This document shows, one piece after another, positions 1-11,563 of a stretch of DNA of 64,000 nucleotides. How positions within the stretch are numbered: the stretch's first letter is position 1; each line of letters begins with the position of its first letter. The position numbers were made by a program, and so were the translations under genes. The stretch is from Dasypus novemcinctus (taxonomy: Eukaryota > Chordata > Mammalia > Cingulata > Dasypodidae), in the NCBI RefSeq assembly GCF_030445035.2, contig NC_080680.1, positions 47,071,212 through 47,135,211 of the forward strand. The letters are read 5' to 3'. The notes below the pieces were generated by a model. It was not told where the DNA came from and did no database searches. It saw only the letters and a list, made by a program, of their open reading frames with translations.

Positions 1-1107
1 CATACAGTTCATCGGTTCCTCATTTTCGGAGGGGGGCGAGGAGGGGAAGCATAGGCCCTGAGGTCTGACGAGAGGCAGAGGATGGGGGAAGTGAAGATGC
101 TGAGAGGAGAGCCAGAGCTCCTCACTCTCCTGCTGGCCTCTGGTTTAATTAACCCTTTAGGCTTCACATTCCTCTTTTGTAAAACCAGAGTGTTAGACCA
201 GAAGATCTAGAACCACTGACCTTGGGGTCTTAAGATGAAAAAAGAAACTTCCCCACCCCTGCTAGGCATGTAGTTCTCTAGCTGCTCACATGGGTTGTCT
301 CTTACTGACGCATCGCTAGAAAACTCTTGTGTGGGCTCTTTACACCCTCTCTCTACTTCAGTCTTTTCCTTCCTCTCCATGCTCAATAGAAGTTATATTT
401 TTTTTGGTAAAATCACCTTTTTTTTAAAATTCTCTTTTTTTAAAATCTGATTAGTCTCATTCTTATCTGTTGATTGTTCCTTCCTTCTCTGTCCAAATTC
501 CTCCCATGCTGCCCTCCGTTCTGCCCCCTACCTGCTCCTGTCCTAGGCTGTCCCTGACCCAAGTTCTAATAGTCCTAACCTTGATGCAAACATCTGCCAG
601 CGCAGGTTCCTGGGAACCTTCCTGAATTCTATGCTGATCTATCTGGGCATTTGTTTCACTTGTTCCAGTTGATGAGAAAATCTGTCCTGTAATTAATTAA
701 TCTAGTCAGTCGAAACAGTCCTTGAGGAACCATGTTCTACAAAGCACTACATTGGAAATGGGGTGTAAGATTGTAAAAGATTTGGAAAAATAAAGTCTCT
801 TTTCTCTGGATTTTTTACATCTGTCAAGGATATATTTCTGGAGAGTTGGAGAAATTGTCTCTTTAAAATGCTCTAAATAAGCTTCAAAGTGACATCATTG
901 GAGAAAGTGCCATACGTCATGTGTTCAATGACCCTGCTATTCTGGCACAGCTCAGCTCAGAGAACGAAACATTCAAGTACCTTCACTGATGAAACGGTAC
1001 TGGTTCATTCTCAGTTTTGAGTTTTGCTTTCTCTCTTCAGCAATTTAGAACCTCACTGGCATTCCTGTTAATTTCTTTTTTTGTTGGCGTCAGCAGCTAA
1101 TTCCACT
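1..1107. other. Upstream intergenic flank, no gene recognised
   Basis: Mixed AT-rich DNA with no convincing exon, RNA gene or recognisable young repeat. By synteny with other mammals this would be the interval between CD274 (PD-L1) and PDCD1LG2; that placement is inference, because no CD274 exon was found in the window. Confidence 0.5.
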
Positions 1108-1500
1108 TTACTGATGTTATGCATGTTTGCTTCGTAAGTTCACAACTTTTGCTCTACATTTAATTGTTTATGTATGTTCATATATAAATGATATAAAGAT
1201 AATAATCGGATTGGTTAGGGGAAAAATACTTTGTTTAGTAGCAATATTTTGACAATGCTCTTTATTAGTTAAAAATGTTTAAAAACAATGCAAGTTATTG
1301 GTGGTAGAGTGAGATGTTATATATGTTTGTTTGATGTTATATTTGTTTGTTTTGTAAGTTCACAACTATTATACACTTATTGTTTATGTATGTTTATGTA
1401 TGAGTGATATATTTCAATAAATTTTAAAAATTATAAAAATTTAATTAATTTTATTATTAATAATAAAAATTATAAAATTTAAATTATAAAATTTAAAAAA
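1108..1500 (+). mobile_element. 5'-truncated L1 3' end
   Basis: This stretch is closely similar to 22835-23145, the 3' end of the complete L1 further right, including the shared run from the TGATGTTATGCATGTTTGCT start to the TTTCAATAAATT end. It finishes in a long A/T-rich tail (about 1410-1500). Two internal copies of a GTAAGTTCACAAC-centred unit lie about 222 bp apart. It is non-coding, a truncated insertion of a xenarthran L1. No clear target duplication was found. Confidence 0.8.
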
Positions 1501-2440
1501 AAAGAATAAGGGGCTCCTCTGTGGGGTGTCAGTGCTCCCAGGAGGGGCACCCCAGGCCTCAGGGGACAGCATCTGTGATGTCATGCATCAGTGCCCACCA
1601 AACATGGAAAGGAACAAGCAGAACTTCATGATTATACCTGCCCTAGAAGATAAATTCTAAACCAACCACATCCTAAAGTATGATAGCACAAAACTTCAGT
1701 CATTTAAAAGAAATAACACTAACATTGGACCGACATACTTTGGTATACTTTGCTACATTGTCTTCTGAGCAGCTACTCAAATGGTGGTGTGACATCAAAC
1801 ACTAAAATCCCCAACCCCTTCCCCATCACGTATGACTTAAGGTCCAAAACCCTGAGTTCTGCCTGTGAAGGTCTCCCGGTCCCTACTTCTCACCTTGCTT
1901 AGATCTTTGTTCCAGCCACACCCCCCTAACTGTGGTCACCTGAATTCACCATGCTGTTTCACATCTCTGTGTCCTTGCACATGCTGTTCCCCCTTTGACT
2001 AGCTCAGAAAACGCATGTCTTCTTTAGGAGGTCACCCAGATTGAAATTGCTTAGTCCCCTCTCTCTGTCACACATGGATCAAGTAGCTCCTTCTATTGTG
2101 GAACTAATGCTGCTCTCCTCCTCCATACACCACTCAGGCTGAGAAACACAAGCCCCAGCATCCTGCAGTGGGCAAGAGGTCCAGAGCAGACCGGCAGGCC
2201 CTGAGTCTTCTCCGTCTGTGCTCTACCACCCTCGGTGAGAACTCTATGCGTTTGTTGTTCTCTCCACTGGCAGGAGCCCCCAAGGCAGAGACAAGTCCTC
2301 ACGCATCTCTGCATCCCCTGGAATGTAACATTGTTCAATAACTAAACATCCCTGGTTGAATGAAACACTGAAAGTTACAACCGCAGAGCTTATGATTCCC
2401 CTCTCCCCTCCCCTTCCCCCTCTCTCCTCTTCCTTCCTTT
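1501..2440. other. Non-coding flank, no feature recognised
   Basis: No exon, RNA gene or assignable repeat was seen. Small open frames here lack splice context and family resemblance. Confidence 0.5.
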
Positions 2441-2442
2441 CT

Positions 2443-2841
2443 TTTTAAATTTATTTCTCTCCCCTCACCCTGCTGTCTGCTCTCTGTGCCCATTCTCTGT
2501 GTGTTCTTCTGTGTCCACTTCTTGTTAGTGGCGCCGGGAATCTGTGTCTCTTTTTATTGTGTCATCTTGCTGCATCAGCTCTCCGTGTGTGCGGTGCCAC
2601 ACCTGGGCAGGCTGCGCTTTCTTTGCGCAGGGCAGCTCTCCTTAGGGGGCGCACTCCTTGTGCATGGGGCTCCCCTATGTGGTGGAAACCCCTGCATGGC
2701 ACAGCACTCCTTGCGCACATTAGTGCATCAGCACTGCGCAGTGGCCCAGCTCACCACATGGTCAGGAGGCCCTGGATTTGAACCCTGGACCTCCCATGTG
2801 GTAGGCAGATGCTCCATCCATGGAGCCAAATCTGCTTCCCA
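2443..2841 (-). mobile_element. DAS-type SINE (antisense)
   Basis: The tRNA-derived SINE lies in reverse orientation. At its right end, read on the minus strand, are a tRNA-like head (GGAAGCAGATTTGGCTCCA) and a box-B-like GGTTCAAATCC. The body has the characteristic CGCAAGGAGTGC segments, and the pyrimidine-rich left end is the complement of the A-rich tail. It is more diverged than the copies at 30162 and 57369, so it is older. The protein-like frames across it are only the SINE body. Confidence 0.88.
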
Positions 2842-4815
2842 TATTAATTTCTTTATACTTTTGTTTGTTTGTTTGTTTCTACCTCACCAGACACAGTATT
2901 CAGAGTAATTATAATCACTCCATGAAAAAGTTACTAATTTTTCACATGCCATTCAAGAAAAAGGGGCCAGCAGGTCATGTTTTGTATTAATTAGAATGCT
3001 GAATTCAAGAGGTTCCAGCAGAATTTTTCAAACTGTCTCTTAGTTCAGGCAATTTACTGCCAAGGCCCAGATGGGTCAAGGCATGCAATTGGGGGGGGGG
3101 TGTACCCAGTTTTTCTTCCCTCCAAATCAACTGCCTTTTACCCAGTTACCATGGTTTCTAAAAGCAGATTTTGCCATTAACTCTGTTGTTTGGGGAAATA
3201 TCAACTTATGCCTGAGTGTTTCCATTTTTTTTTTCATGTGTAAATTAAGGATCATGATATTGGCTCTTAGAGTGAGAAAATCCAAGCCGCGTGGACAGAA
3301 GTATACCACATCTTGAAATAGCCAATACGTGATTTTGGCTTTCCACGTTCCTCTTCTCCCCGCTGCTCACTTCTCCTCATAGAGATTGCTGTCACCAACG
3401 TCATCAAACCCAGGGATTCCCTAATGCCGATCCACCAATTAGGGCTGGGTACGTCAGAAACCACCTGATGAGTTTCAAAAACTGCAGATTCCTGGACGCT
3501 GGGCTGGGGTCCAGGCGTGCCTATGCTCTTCAAGTTCCCCAGGGGATTCTGCTGTGCAGCCAGTACTAGGAACCACTGGTCTGAACCCAAACTATGGGTC
3601 AACTGTCTCCACCCCCACCCCTGACTGCATTTGAAGAGATGAGTCATCATTTCACTTTTCTTTAGATAACTGGTTAAACGAAAGCGTCATTTGGAGAGCC
3701 TCTGATTTCCTTTACCTAAGTTTGAACTCAGACATCTCCTCCACTTGGTGGTCTAAGTACTTCATCTGCTCCCCCAGCAATTAAGGACAAAGGCAATGAT
3801 TCCAGTCTTCTGGAGCTGGATTCCCTCCTCTGTCTTGGGAACATGCTATAGTCCTGATTAGGTATAGTTAGAGTCCCTGGGGAACAGGATGGTTCTGGGA
3901 TGCTTTCAGTCCTGGGCTCTTGGAGACCATCCCAGGTTCATCCAACAGCATGCCGAAGTAGCTGGTCCAACAGCCTTGCATGCCTCTGTCCTCCCGGAGA
4001 TGAGCCAGGACTAGGAAGAAGAGAAGACTTTGGGCAGGGTCTAGGCTATTTGGTGCTTTAGGTCTACCTTGAGCTTCTACACCCCCACTAGCTTAAAAAT
4101 AAGGTCAAAGTTGGGTCAGCATGCAATAGGTGAGGATCTCAGGCACTCCTGCCTCTCTGTATTATTAGAGCTGTCTGATGTAACAGGGACCCGCTTGAGC
4201 AAAAAGTATAAATAAGCACACATGGGTATCTAGGCAAACCCCAAGGCTGGAGCTACAATCCAGTCTGCAGACGGGACTAGAAGAAGGACGGGGACTCCAA
4301 GCAGGGCTGACTCTCTCCTTGACGTCTTTCTTCAGCCTCTCTCTGAAGATCTTCTCTGAGCTACATGACTGATGATGGCCCCACCCCACCTGCACCAGCT
4401 CCCAGGTTCAGTTCTACACTTCGTTTTATAAGCGATAACTAACCTGCTGTTTCCTAGACCCTCTTCAGGGCAGGGGCCATGCACAGTCCAGACACGGCTG
4501 CCGGGGTCCAGCCTCATGGTCCAGGGTGGTTCCTAAAGCTGAGCTGGCCCAGTGCACCCTGAGAAGGCACAAAGATATTTTTGACCTTTACTGTAATGGA
4601 TGTGTATAGGACTGAAGTGACCGGTGACTGACCCAGGACCCTGCGCGGTAAGGCAGACGAGCTCCTGGAAGAGGCAGAGCATGTCATAAGTACTGGAATT
4701 ACAACCCCAGCCCAGGCCTGTTAGCCAGACCCGACCCCTATCAGAGGCTTCTACTCCCTACCTCTTTACCCCGCCTCCATCTCTTTAGTCCAGATTCAGA
4801 GCATCTGCCCCACCC
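2842..4815. other. Non-coding flank with an old MER5-like remnant
   Basis: This is unique-looking sequence. Around 3445-3590 a stretch ending in AGGAACCACTGGTCTGAA resembles an antisense MER5-type DNA transposon remnant. A poly-G run sits at about 3090-3100. No exon was recognised. Confidence 0.45.
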
Positions 4816-5194
4816 TTTTTTAAAGATATATTTATTAATTTCTTCCCCCACCCCCATTGTTTGTGCTCACTGTCTGTTCCCTGTGTCCATTCGTGTAGTG
4901 CTCGTTTTCTTTTTTTCTTTTTTATGAGGCATCAGGAACCAAACCCAGGACCTCCATGTAGGACAGAGGTGCCCAATTGCTTGAGCAATGTCCATTTCCT
5001 GCTTATTGTGTCTCTCATTGTGTTTTCCTCATTGTGCCATCTTGTCACATCAGCTCGCTGCGTGAGCTTACCACACCAGCCTATAGCGTCAGCTCGCTGT
5101 CTTGCTCATCTTCTTTAGGAGGCTCTGGGAATTGAACCTGGCACCTCCCATGTGGTAGGCAGGCACTCAACTGCTTTAGCCACATCCGCTTCCC
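4816..5194 (-). mobile_element. DAS-type SINE pair (antisense)
   Basis: There are two tRNA-like heads in reverse. One ends near 4990 (AACCAAACCCAGGACCTCCATG) and the other near 5190 (ATTGAACCTGGCACCTCCCA, then CCACATCCGCTTCCC). Both sit upstream of CT-rich complementary tails. This looks like one SINE inserted into another, or a dimer, of the same armadillo family. Confidence 0.8.
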
Positions 5195-5812
5195 TGTCTC
5201 CTTTCTGAGATAAACTTTCTGGCCTTCCCCTGTTCAAAGAGTAACTTACAGAAAGCCAGATGTCATTCTGTGTGTCTCACCTCCCCACAACAGCTACTTG
5301 AGCCAATTTGTAGGTTGGTTCAAGGCAAAAGATATGGCTGACTTGAAAAGGCCAAGTGGTCAGTCAGACTGAGGCAGTTAGCAGTGGGACCTGAAGCCGA
5401 AGGGTGAGGATGTTGTAATGAGCCCTGAAGGGCCATGTGCAGTACTGAGGCAGCAGAAACTCTGAGAAATTAGAAACCATGAGAGAGAGAAAAGAGGTTC
5501 AGAGTTGAGGGAGAGAATGAGGAAATCAGTAGTATGAGGGGAAGAGATAAGATGTGTAGAGAGAAGGGAAGTAGAGGCAGGAGGGATGAGGGGGAGAAAG
5601 ACTACACAGACCATGAGAGGTGGGCAAGGAAAGCAGCTGGGGTTGTGCCTTGTTTCTCACAGCACCAGGTCTCGCCCAGCCTTACGTCACCAGTTTGGGG
5701 AGACTCAATTCACTGATGTGTTTTAATTTATAATAACTGCCAACAGTGCTCTATCAAACCCTCCTAAACTTTTGGAAGAGGATGTCGCCTTCATCACATC
5801 CAGTCCAATCCC
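5195..5812. other. Non-coding flank, no feature recognised
   Basis: A purine-rich stretch (about 5460-5630, many GAGAGA/GGGA runs) is the only structure seen. No exon was recognised. Confidence 0.45.
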
Positions 5813-5814
5813 AT

Positions 5815-6375
5815 GTTTCGTAACAGTTTTATTGAGATACAATTCACATTCCATACAATTAACCCATTTAAAGTGTACAATTCAATGTTTTTATTGTGTT
5901 TACAGAGTTGTGCAACCATCACCACAATCAATGTTGGAACATTTTCTACCCCAAAGAGAAAGTCCTTACATATTTCCTCTGACCTTCCCTATCTCCCCAG
6001 CCCTAGGCAGTTGCTAATAAACTTTCTTTTTCTATAGATTTCCCTATTCTGGACATTTCATATAAATGCAATCATGCGAAATGATTGCATTTCTTTTGTT
6101 TAGCTTATTGTTTTCCAGGGTCACCCAAGAATCAGTACGACATTCCTTTTTATAAAGGCCAAGTAGTATTCCATTGTATTGGATATACTACATTTTATTT
6201 ATCCATTCATCAGTTGATGGACATTAGGGTTGTTTCCACTTCTTAGCTCTCATGAACATTTGTGTACAGGTTTTTGTGTGGACATATGTTTTCAGTTCTC
6301 TTGGGAGAACCTAGGAATAGAATTGCTGGGTCACATGGTAACTCTGTTTAACCTTTTAAGGAACGGCTAGAGTCT
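5815..6375 (-). mobile_element. Ancient L1 3' end (antisense)
   Basis: The sequence matches the complement of an old mammalian L1 3' region as I know it. It opens with TAACAGTTTTATTGAGATAC, followed by CCCATTTAAAGTGTACAATT and the GAGTTGTGCAACCATCACC segment, and runs on to GAATTGCTGGGTCACATGG. No open frame of L1 survives. It is a pan-mammalian L1M-type remnant. Confidence 0.85.
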
Positions 6376-7739
6376 AATCCCATTTAAAATGCCAAGACCA
6401 TATCCTTTTCAAATCTCTTTCCCTTTCCCAGAACAGGTTAGATTAGTGGCTCCGCCATCTTGCAGCGGGGGAAGGGAACTCTTCTGAGGCCCAGTCAGGT
6501 TCAGTCTAAGATAAGTGTCTTCTAAAAAGGGCTTGGGTGCCTCTGCTCTCCGCCTTTTGCATCTGAAGCCACAGGAACCACTGGGGTGTTATGTAGTCCC
6601 TGGGCGCTTTTACACCTTCCAGATATGGGCTACTCCTGTGAACGGTCTACCCTCAGAAATTTCAGGCAAGAAACAGGCATTAACCGCAATATAAAGGGGT
6701 TGTTTGTCCAGCACCCCTTCCTCTCCCCAAGAATGACCAGGGAAGAAAACATGCAGCATTTCTCGGTTCCCAGAACCTTCTGCCTGCCTCTCTAGTCCCC
6801 CACTTTGATTTTTCAAGTTAAAAGCCAGTGAGCCAGTTCAGCCTCTCCCTCCTTGTCTTTCCTCCCATCCCCCTTCATTTCCTGCCTTCCTCCCCTGCAC
6901 CTGAGAAACTAAGCCCAAGAATCAGGTGTTACTTAAATATGATCCTCATGAGTTCAGTTACTTGTTTACCCACAAGGAGCCATCTCTCCAGTTATTTCAT
7001 CACTATTCAGCAGCATGGAGGGAGCTGGGGCTGGAGAAGTACTTAATCAGTGGCTCGCATCACTTACTACACTTAAAATAAACCTCCCCTTTCCCTGAGT
7101 CCCTTTCAGGGTAATAAGCCAGACCTAGACCACCTTCCTTCAAAAAGCAACCAACCATCCGACTCTTCTTCAATCCACACTTCCATTCCTCAGCTTGAGG
7201 CAGGCAGCGAACAGGTGAGATTCCAGGCCACATGTGTGACTTCTAGTGACAATGACCTGCCTCTAGGCTGACCATGGCACGAGGGAGGGCAGTTTTCGGC
7301 CCAGACCCCATGTGGGCGTCTCCCTTCCTTCTCTGCTCCTGGCTCCTCTGACCTCCCCACCTCTGAATCCCGCATCCCGTTTTCAAGAGAAGAGGCCAGC
7401 CCTCGCTGCCCCCCCCCCCCCCCGCCAATCCAGCTATAACTCCTATCAGAACGTTGGCTCGCGGTTGTGAAAAGGTTGCCAAAACTTGCCCTAGAGTTCT
7501 AGAGGATGAACTGCTGGCTCCTCGCAGTTCTCATCCCTTTCTTTAGCTCTTGCTCTATGTTCATTTCCGTGAAGCCCAGTGCATTTCTTTCTCACCCTCA
7601 GGCCATGTTCTCCTTTTTTCCCCTCGACTGAGAACAGTGGGAAAAACTGGACTTATTTTTCAGTCCTGAAATAACTAACACTGATTTTGCAACTGCACTG
7701 TGGCAGTTCTAGGTGCTTTACATGATCACGTTGCATTTT
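6376..7739. other. Non-coding flank with a poly-C run
   Basis: No exon or recognised repeat was seen. A poly-C run (about 7411-7423) sits inside a GC-richer patch at 7250-7450. Confidence 0.45.
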
Positions 7740-7850
7740 GGGGAAATGGGAGTTCTTCCCCGCTCTGCCTTGCACTCACAGGGTGATCTTGGTCAAGCCA
7801 CTTCATCTCCCTTTGCCTTCTATAAAATGGAGAGGGGGGGTGCATAGAGA
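7740..7850 (+). repeat. MIR-like SINE fragment
   Basis: The order GGTGATCTTGGTCAAGCCAC, then CTTCATCTCCC, then ATAAAATGGAGAGG follows the MIR core: 'tgacctTGGgcaagtcac', 'ctctgtgcc', 'aaaatgggga'. It is short and diverged. Confidence 0.5.
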
Positions 7851-7962
7851 TTGGTTGTGGACACTGGCAAGTGAATTCTTAAGCTTATCCTATTGCATTA
7901 CTTATGACCTACATTCTAACTTTCCTTTGCCAAGGATTCACGCAAAGTTGGGGCTTTGCATC

Positions 7963-7964
<2 letters not shown>

Positions 7965-8006
<42 letters not shown>
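7965..8006. repeat. (AC)n microsatellite
   Basis: An uninterrupted AC dinucleotide run of about 42 bases, likely to be length-polymorphic. Confidence 0.97.
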
Positions 8007-8008
<2 letters not shown>

Positions 8009-8420
8009 TTCACCTATGCCCTTCGGGAGTCTTCCATTATAAAGGGAAATTAAATAAATTAGAAACAAATATGAGACTTTTGCTAAGTTCTTAAAATGGT
8101 GTTTATTTTCCTCTCAGCAATTTAAATATACTATTACTGCTTTAAAAATTATTTCTGTCGTTACGAAATTAATCTATGTTTGTGGAAGTCTGCTTAGAAA
8201 AGAAAACGTAAGTAAAAGGAAGAAACTGAAAGTCACCTGCAAGTCCTCCACCCAGGAAATGCCCATTTGCCCTTTGGTATCTGCTCCAAGATACCACTTT
8301 TTTCTAGACGTGGAGATTTACGCGGAGGATAATGTGCTGAGATATTAGGCTGAATTTTACTTGGGCCCTGTTTTGAAAACACCTGGGCCTTCCCATGTTC
8401 TCAGAGATGAGCCTTTATTT
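8007..8420. other. Non-coding sequence just upstream of the GC-rich region
   Basis: An AT-rich stretch with no exon or repeat that I recognise. Confidence 0.4.
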
Positions 8421-9340
8421 TCCCAATCTTGGTGCTGGGAGAAACAGAGCGGAGCTGCCCAGAGGAGAGTGGAGAGCAGAGGTGCACTGAGCGGCGGGGA
8501 AGCTCAGCCCCGACGGGGAGGTGTGGAGTGGGGGGCGCACCTCCCTCCTCAAAGGGGCTGGGGGCTCCGCTGGGGTGGCGTGTGGACACTGCAGGAGCCG
8601 GGCTCGCAGAGCCGTGCGCGGGACGTGCCCCAGGCCCCGGCCCATCACCGTGGCTGGGGAAGGCGGCCGGACGACCACGGTGACTCCCACTTAAACCACC
8701 GGCCTGGAGCCGTGGAGGAGAAGCGGGTCCCAGAGAAGGGCGACGTGGCCCGGACGCGGCCCCTGCCCTTGTGGTCTACGCAGTCCCTCCCATTCGTGCT
8801 ACCACAAGTTTCATTCTTCTTTTATGAGGGATGGAGTAAGCAGAAGTTGCAGAAAAAGAAGGAAAGAAGAGTCCTATTTCCCCATAATCAAAGCGAGGAG
8901 GCAGGCGAGGCTTGGAAGCGCGGCACGAAGAACAGCCAATGCTCAGGGCACCGCGGCTAAGCCGGCGTGCCCTGTCTGCGCACTGGCCCCGTCTCTGCTG
9001 ACGACCCCTCCCACGAGCCCAGGGGGATGGCTGGAGTGGGGGACGGGAGGAAAGGGACCCGCCACCCTGGCCTGCCCCCAGGCTGGCCTTTTCGTGTTTT
9101 AGCCTCACCACTGAAAAAGCCTTATCTCAAATTCGGGCACGCAACTTGATCTGCACTCAGTTTTCTCCTGTGTAACTGGGTCTTGCAGCACCTAGACCGC
9201 AAGGTGCGAGTGAAATGAGCGGGCTGTGCAAAGTTCCTGGCCCGGGACCCGCTCGCGTCCTTCTTTCCCTCCCTTCCCTCGACTCCTAGTTGTGCACCCG
9301 CCTCACCCGGGGTTTCAAGGGGCACCTACGTGCAGAGAAG
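8420..9340 (+). promoter_or_regulatory. PDCD1LG2: GC/CpG-rich putative promoter of PDCD1LG2
   Basis: This is the one strongly GC-rich, CpG-containing block in an otherwise AT-rich window (for example 8500-8770 and 8910-9080). It lies directly upstream of the sequence that matches PDCD1LG2 exon 1. Overlapping open frames on both strands (up to about 200 codons) are what GC-rich DNA gives by chance, and none resembles a known protein. No TATA box was evident near the inferred start. A promoter role is inferred from position and composition; a CpG island in the formal sense was not computed. Confidence 0.6.
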
Positions 9341-9347
9341 CGTTGCT

Positions 9348-9368
9348 GAAAGTAAAACCAAAACTTCC
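9348..9368 (+). promoter_or_regulatory. Candidate IRF/ISRE-like element
   Basis: GAAAGTAAAACCAAAACTTCC has the spaced GAAA/AAAA pattern of interferon-response elements. It lies about 70-90 bp upstream of the inferred PDCD1LG2 start. PD-L2 is known to be interferon-inducible, with IRF1 acting on its promoter in human cells. Whether this particular site binds IRF is inference. Confidence 0.4.
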
Positions 9369-9429
9369 AGTCAGTTCCCCAGAACTAGTTCTGGTTTGAA
9401 TTACCCATGTTACAGGAAAGCCTGGGCTG

Positions 9430-9684
9430 GATCGAGATGACCACATCTCTTCTTCTCTCGCTTAATATACCTTAAGTCCAAATTCTGAGGACTTTTTTTT
9501 GCCCTTATTCGTACGTCCCGCCGCCGCCTAAGAAGAGCCTCGGTTGGAACGACTGCGTGGCGTTTGTTTTGTTTTATCTGTTTGCCTAGTTGGTGTCTAT
9601 GAGGGAATCTGACAGAAACAGCAACTCTTCACTGCTTTGTTTTCTTTTTTTGTCTTGACCAGAGGAGCTGTGCCAAGTCCTGAA
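9430..9684 (+). other. PDCD1LG2: PDCD1LG2 exon 1 (5' UTR, non-coding)
   Basis: The segment follows the human PDCD1LG2 5' UTR as I remember it. There is a TCTTCTCTCGCTTAATATAC / AAATTCTGAGGACTTTTTT stretch, then GACAGAAACAGCAACT, and finally GAGGAGCTGTGCCAAGTCCT just before the donor. A canonical donor AA|GTGAGT follows at 9685. The match joins well to exon 2, where CTACAGAACATG corresponds to human ATACAGAACATG. The 5' end (about 9430) is approximate because the transcription start cannot be read from sequence. The exon is non-coding; translation starts in exon 2. Confidence 0.8.
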
Positions 9685-10670
9685 GTGAGTATCTAGTGGG
9701 TTGAGATTTTATTGTGCTTGGTGTGTTGGCGTCGTAGACGGTGCTGAGGCTGACGGTGAGGGGGGCGCCACCTCATTTAAGCTACGAGAAACTCTGTCTG
9801 GATTATTTCAAGTGGGCAATATGCTTAAGGGCACAGACAAGCTAATTCCCTCCTAGTCCACCATGGCAGGATTTTTCTGGCTGATCCCTACACTTATTAT
9901 TCTTGCTGGGCAGGTTTATTAGGTGAGAGATTTTCTGCATGAGAAATGTGTACTGCAGAAAGATGTAACCTCTCTTGAAATTGTTTCTCTGTTAGAGGTT
10001 TTGGAGGATTCGTGGTTAAGAGGTTAAAAGTTTATTTTCCTACAACAGACATCTACTTGTGGTGATGTTCCCTTTACCAGGCTAACCTGTGTAGACAAGC
10101 TGTGCTCCAAGAATAAGCTCTTGTGGGTGGGGTGGGGACACTTACCTTATTAACTATGGAAACTGGCAACCGTTATTTAACAACAGCATGATTTCAGGCC
10201 TACTAAAACACAAATGACCAGAGGAAAAGTAGTAAAATTAAAGCAAACTGTGATTACTGATATTTGTTGCTTTTACTCTGGGTATACAGAGTAAAAGAGA
10301 GAAGTCAGTGGAGTCATGTGCAGTGGGGAGAGGCGGAGTTTAAATGAAATGACTGATTAATCAGATGTCTTCTTGCCCGAAATTCTGTGTCTCTGTGGAA
10401 GGGAATGTTAGACACAAATTGACAAAAAAAAAAAAAAAAAGAGTAAGACTATTCCATGAGGGCAACAATCACATAATTGCATCAGGGTGCAAATTCTGGT
10501 GGACCTAGATATTCTCCAAGCTCCTTTCCAAGCCTAAGATTCTTTGAGTGGATGAACAATCTCTCTCTTGACCTCTACCACTGGGAACTTGGTCTGCTCT
10601 CCTTCCTCACCTGAGCTCTCACTTTCAGTAGGATCTTCCTTGTCTACCTGGTTGATTTCTCCCCAGATTT
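9685..10670. other. Intron 1, first part; no repeat recognised
   Basis: Intronic sequence follows the exon 1 donor. A poly-A run lies at about 10422-10440. No exon was recognised. Promoter-proximal regulatory elements are possible but not demonstrable. Confidence 0.5.
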
Positions 10671-10679
10671 CTCCTCTCT

Positions 10680-10805
10680 GTGATCCTCTCCATTAAATTG
10701 GAGTCCTACATGGGCAAGGACCACACCTTTTAGATACTGTGAATTCCACATGCCTAGCACAGTGCCTGGTAGCACTCATAGGATGCTTGTTGGATTGTTG
10801 AATTG
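10680..10805 (+). repeat. L2-like LINE 3' fragment
   Basis: The series GGGCAAGGACCACACCTTTT, then CATGCCTAGCACAGTGCCTGG, then ATGCTTGTTGGATTGTTGAA follows the usual L2 3' end ('gggcaggga..', 'cccagcacagtgcctggca', 'ataaatatttgttgaatga'). It is short and old. Confidence 0.55.
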
Positions 10806-11105
10806 TTGCAGGTGAATCACCAGAAATGAAACGTTTGTGTGATATACAGGGGGCAGTTTGCAGTTTGAGATAGTGCAAATGTCCTCAGAATTATGGGTCA
10901 TGCTTCAGAGAAGACTTGCTTTCTGATACCTTGGACAGTGAACTATAGATTGCCATGTGTTGTTTTTATTCCATATGCCAATGTCCAAATACATCGTGGT
11001 CCTTAATGGTTGCATACTTGGGTTACCCTGCAATGAGGTAACTGCAGTCTGACCTCCTTGTGGTGTACCCTCCTCTACTGCAGCTGGACTCCCCACAGGT
11101 CATTT

Positions 11106-11563
11106 TTATTACCAAGCAAGGACTTGCTGCCTGATGCACCCAGAACCCAAAGCTATGGCATTGGGATTTTGAGAAAAGAGAGGGCTTTTATTGTGAAGTC
11201 GACCAGCAAAGAGACAGGAACAAGGCTCAAATCTGTCTCCCCACCTGTGTGTTTGGGTCAGATTTTTATGGGGTCAGATGGGAAGGAGTCTCAAAGTGCA
11301 AGCGCTAAGCCTAAGCATATGGGGCTGTGCAAAAGCTCTACACAGGAAGCCATACATCACATGACTAGAAATGGTGGTCTAAGCATGTAAAAAAGGGGAG
11401 GATTTCCTTGGGTACGTTGCTTTTGGTTACAGTTAGTGCATAAGTGAGGTCTCGAGGAATCCTTGAGAACTGGTTAGAGCTAGTTGAGACTGGGATAGAC
11501 TGACCAGAAGGGCTTAGGTTTCAGGGGGCCATAAGGAGGCCGAGGAAGTACTCAGTTACAACA
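11106..11563 (-). mobile_element. LTR-like element (antisense)
   Basis: The sequence has the look of a reversed retroviral LTR. GGGCTTTTATTGTGAAGTCG contains a complementary AATAAA-type signal, followed by a CAAATCTGTCTCCCC / GGGTCAGATTTTTATGGGGT region, ending ...CAGTTACAACA. I could not find a matching target-site duplication, so the ends are approximate. The family was not identified. Confidence 0.5.

Noticed and set aside
2486-2908. A 140-codon frame with hydrophobic start
   Set aside because: It is the translation of an antisense DAS-SINE. The same peptide-like patterns appear at every other SINE copy (23359, 30162, 57369, 62087).
8361-9111. Overlapping open frames of up to 200 codons on both strands in the GC-rich block
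   Set aside because: GC-rich DNA is poor in stop codons. The frames overlap on opposite strands, have low-complexity Pro/Gly/Arg content and resemble no family. The block fits a promoter region.
9122-9325. Possible small upstream protein in the promoter
   Set aside because: There is no splice or translation context, and it lies before the inferred transcription start.
1-9400. 3' exons of CD274 (PD-L1), expected upstream by synteny
   Set aside because: No frame resembling PD-L1 transmembrane or tail exons was found. In human the gap is about 40 kb as I recall, so the gene is likely further left.
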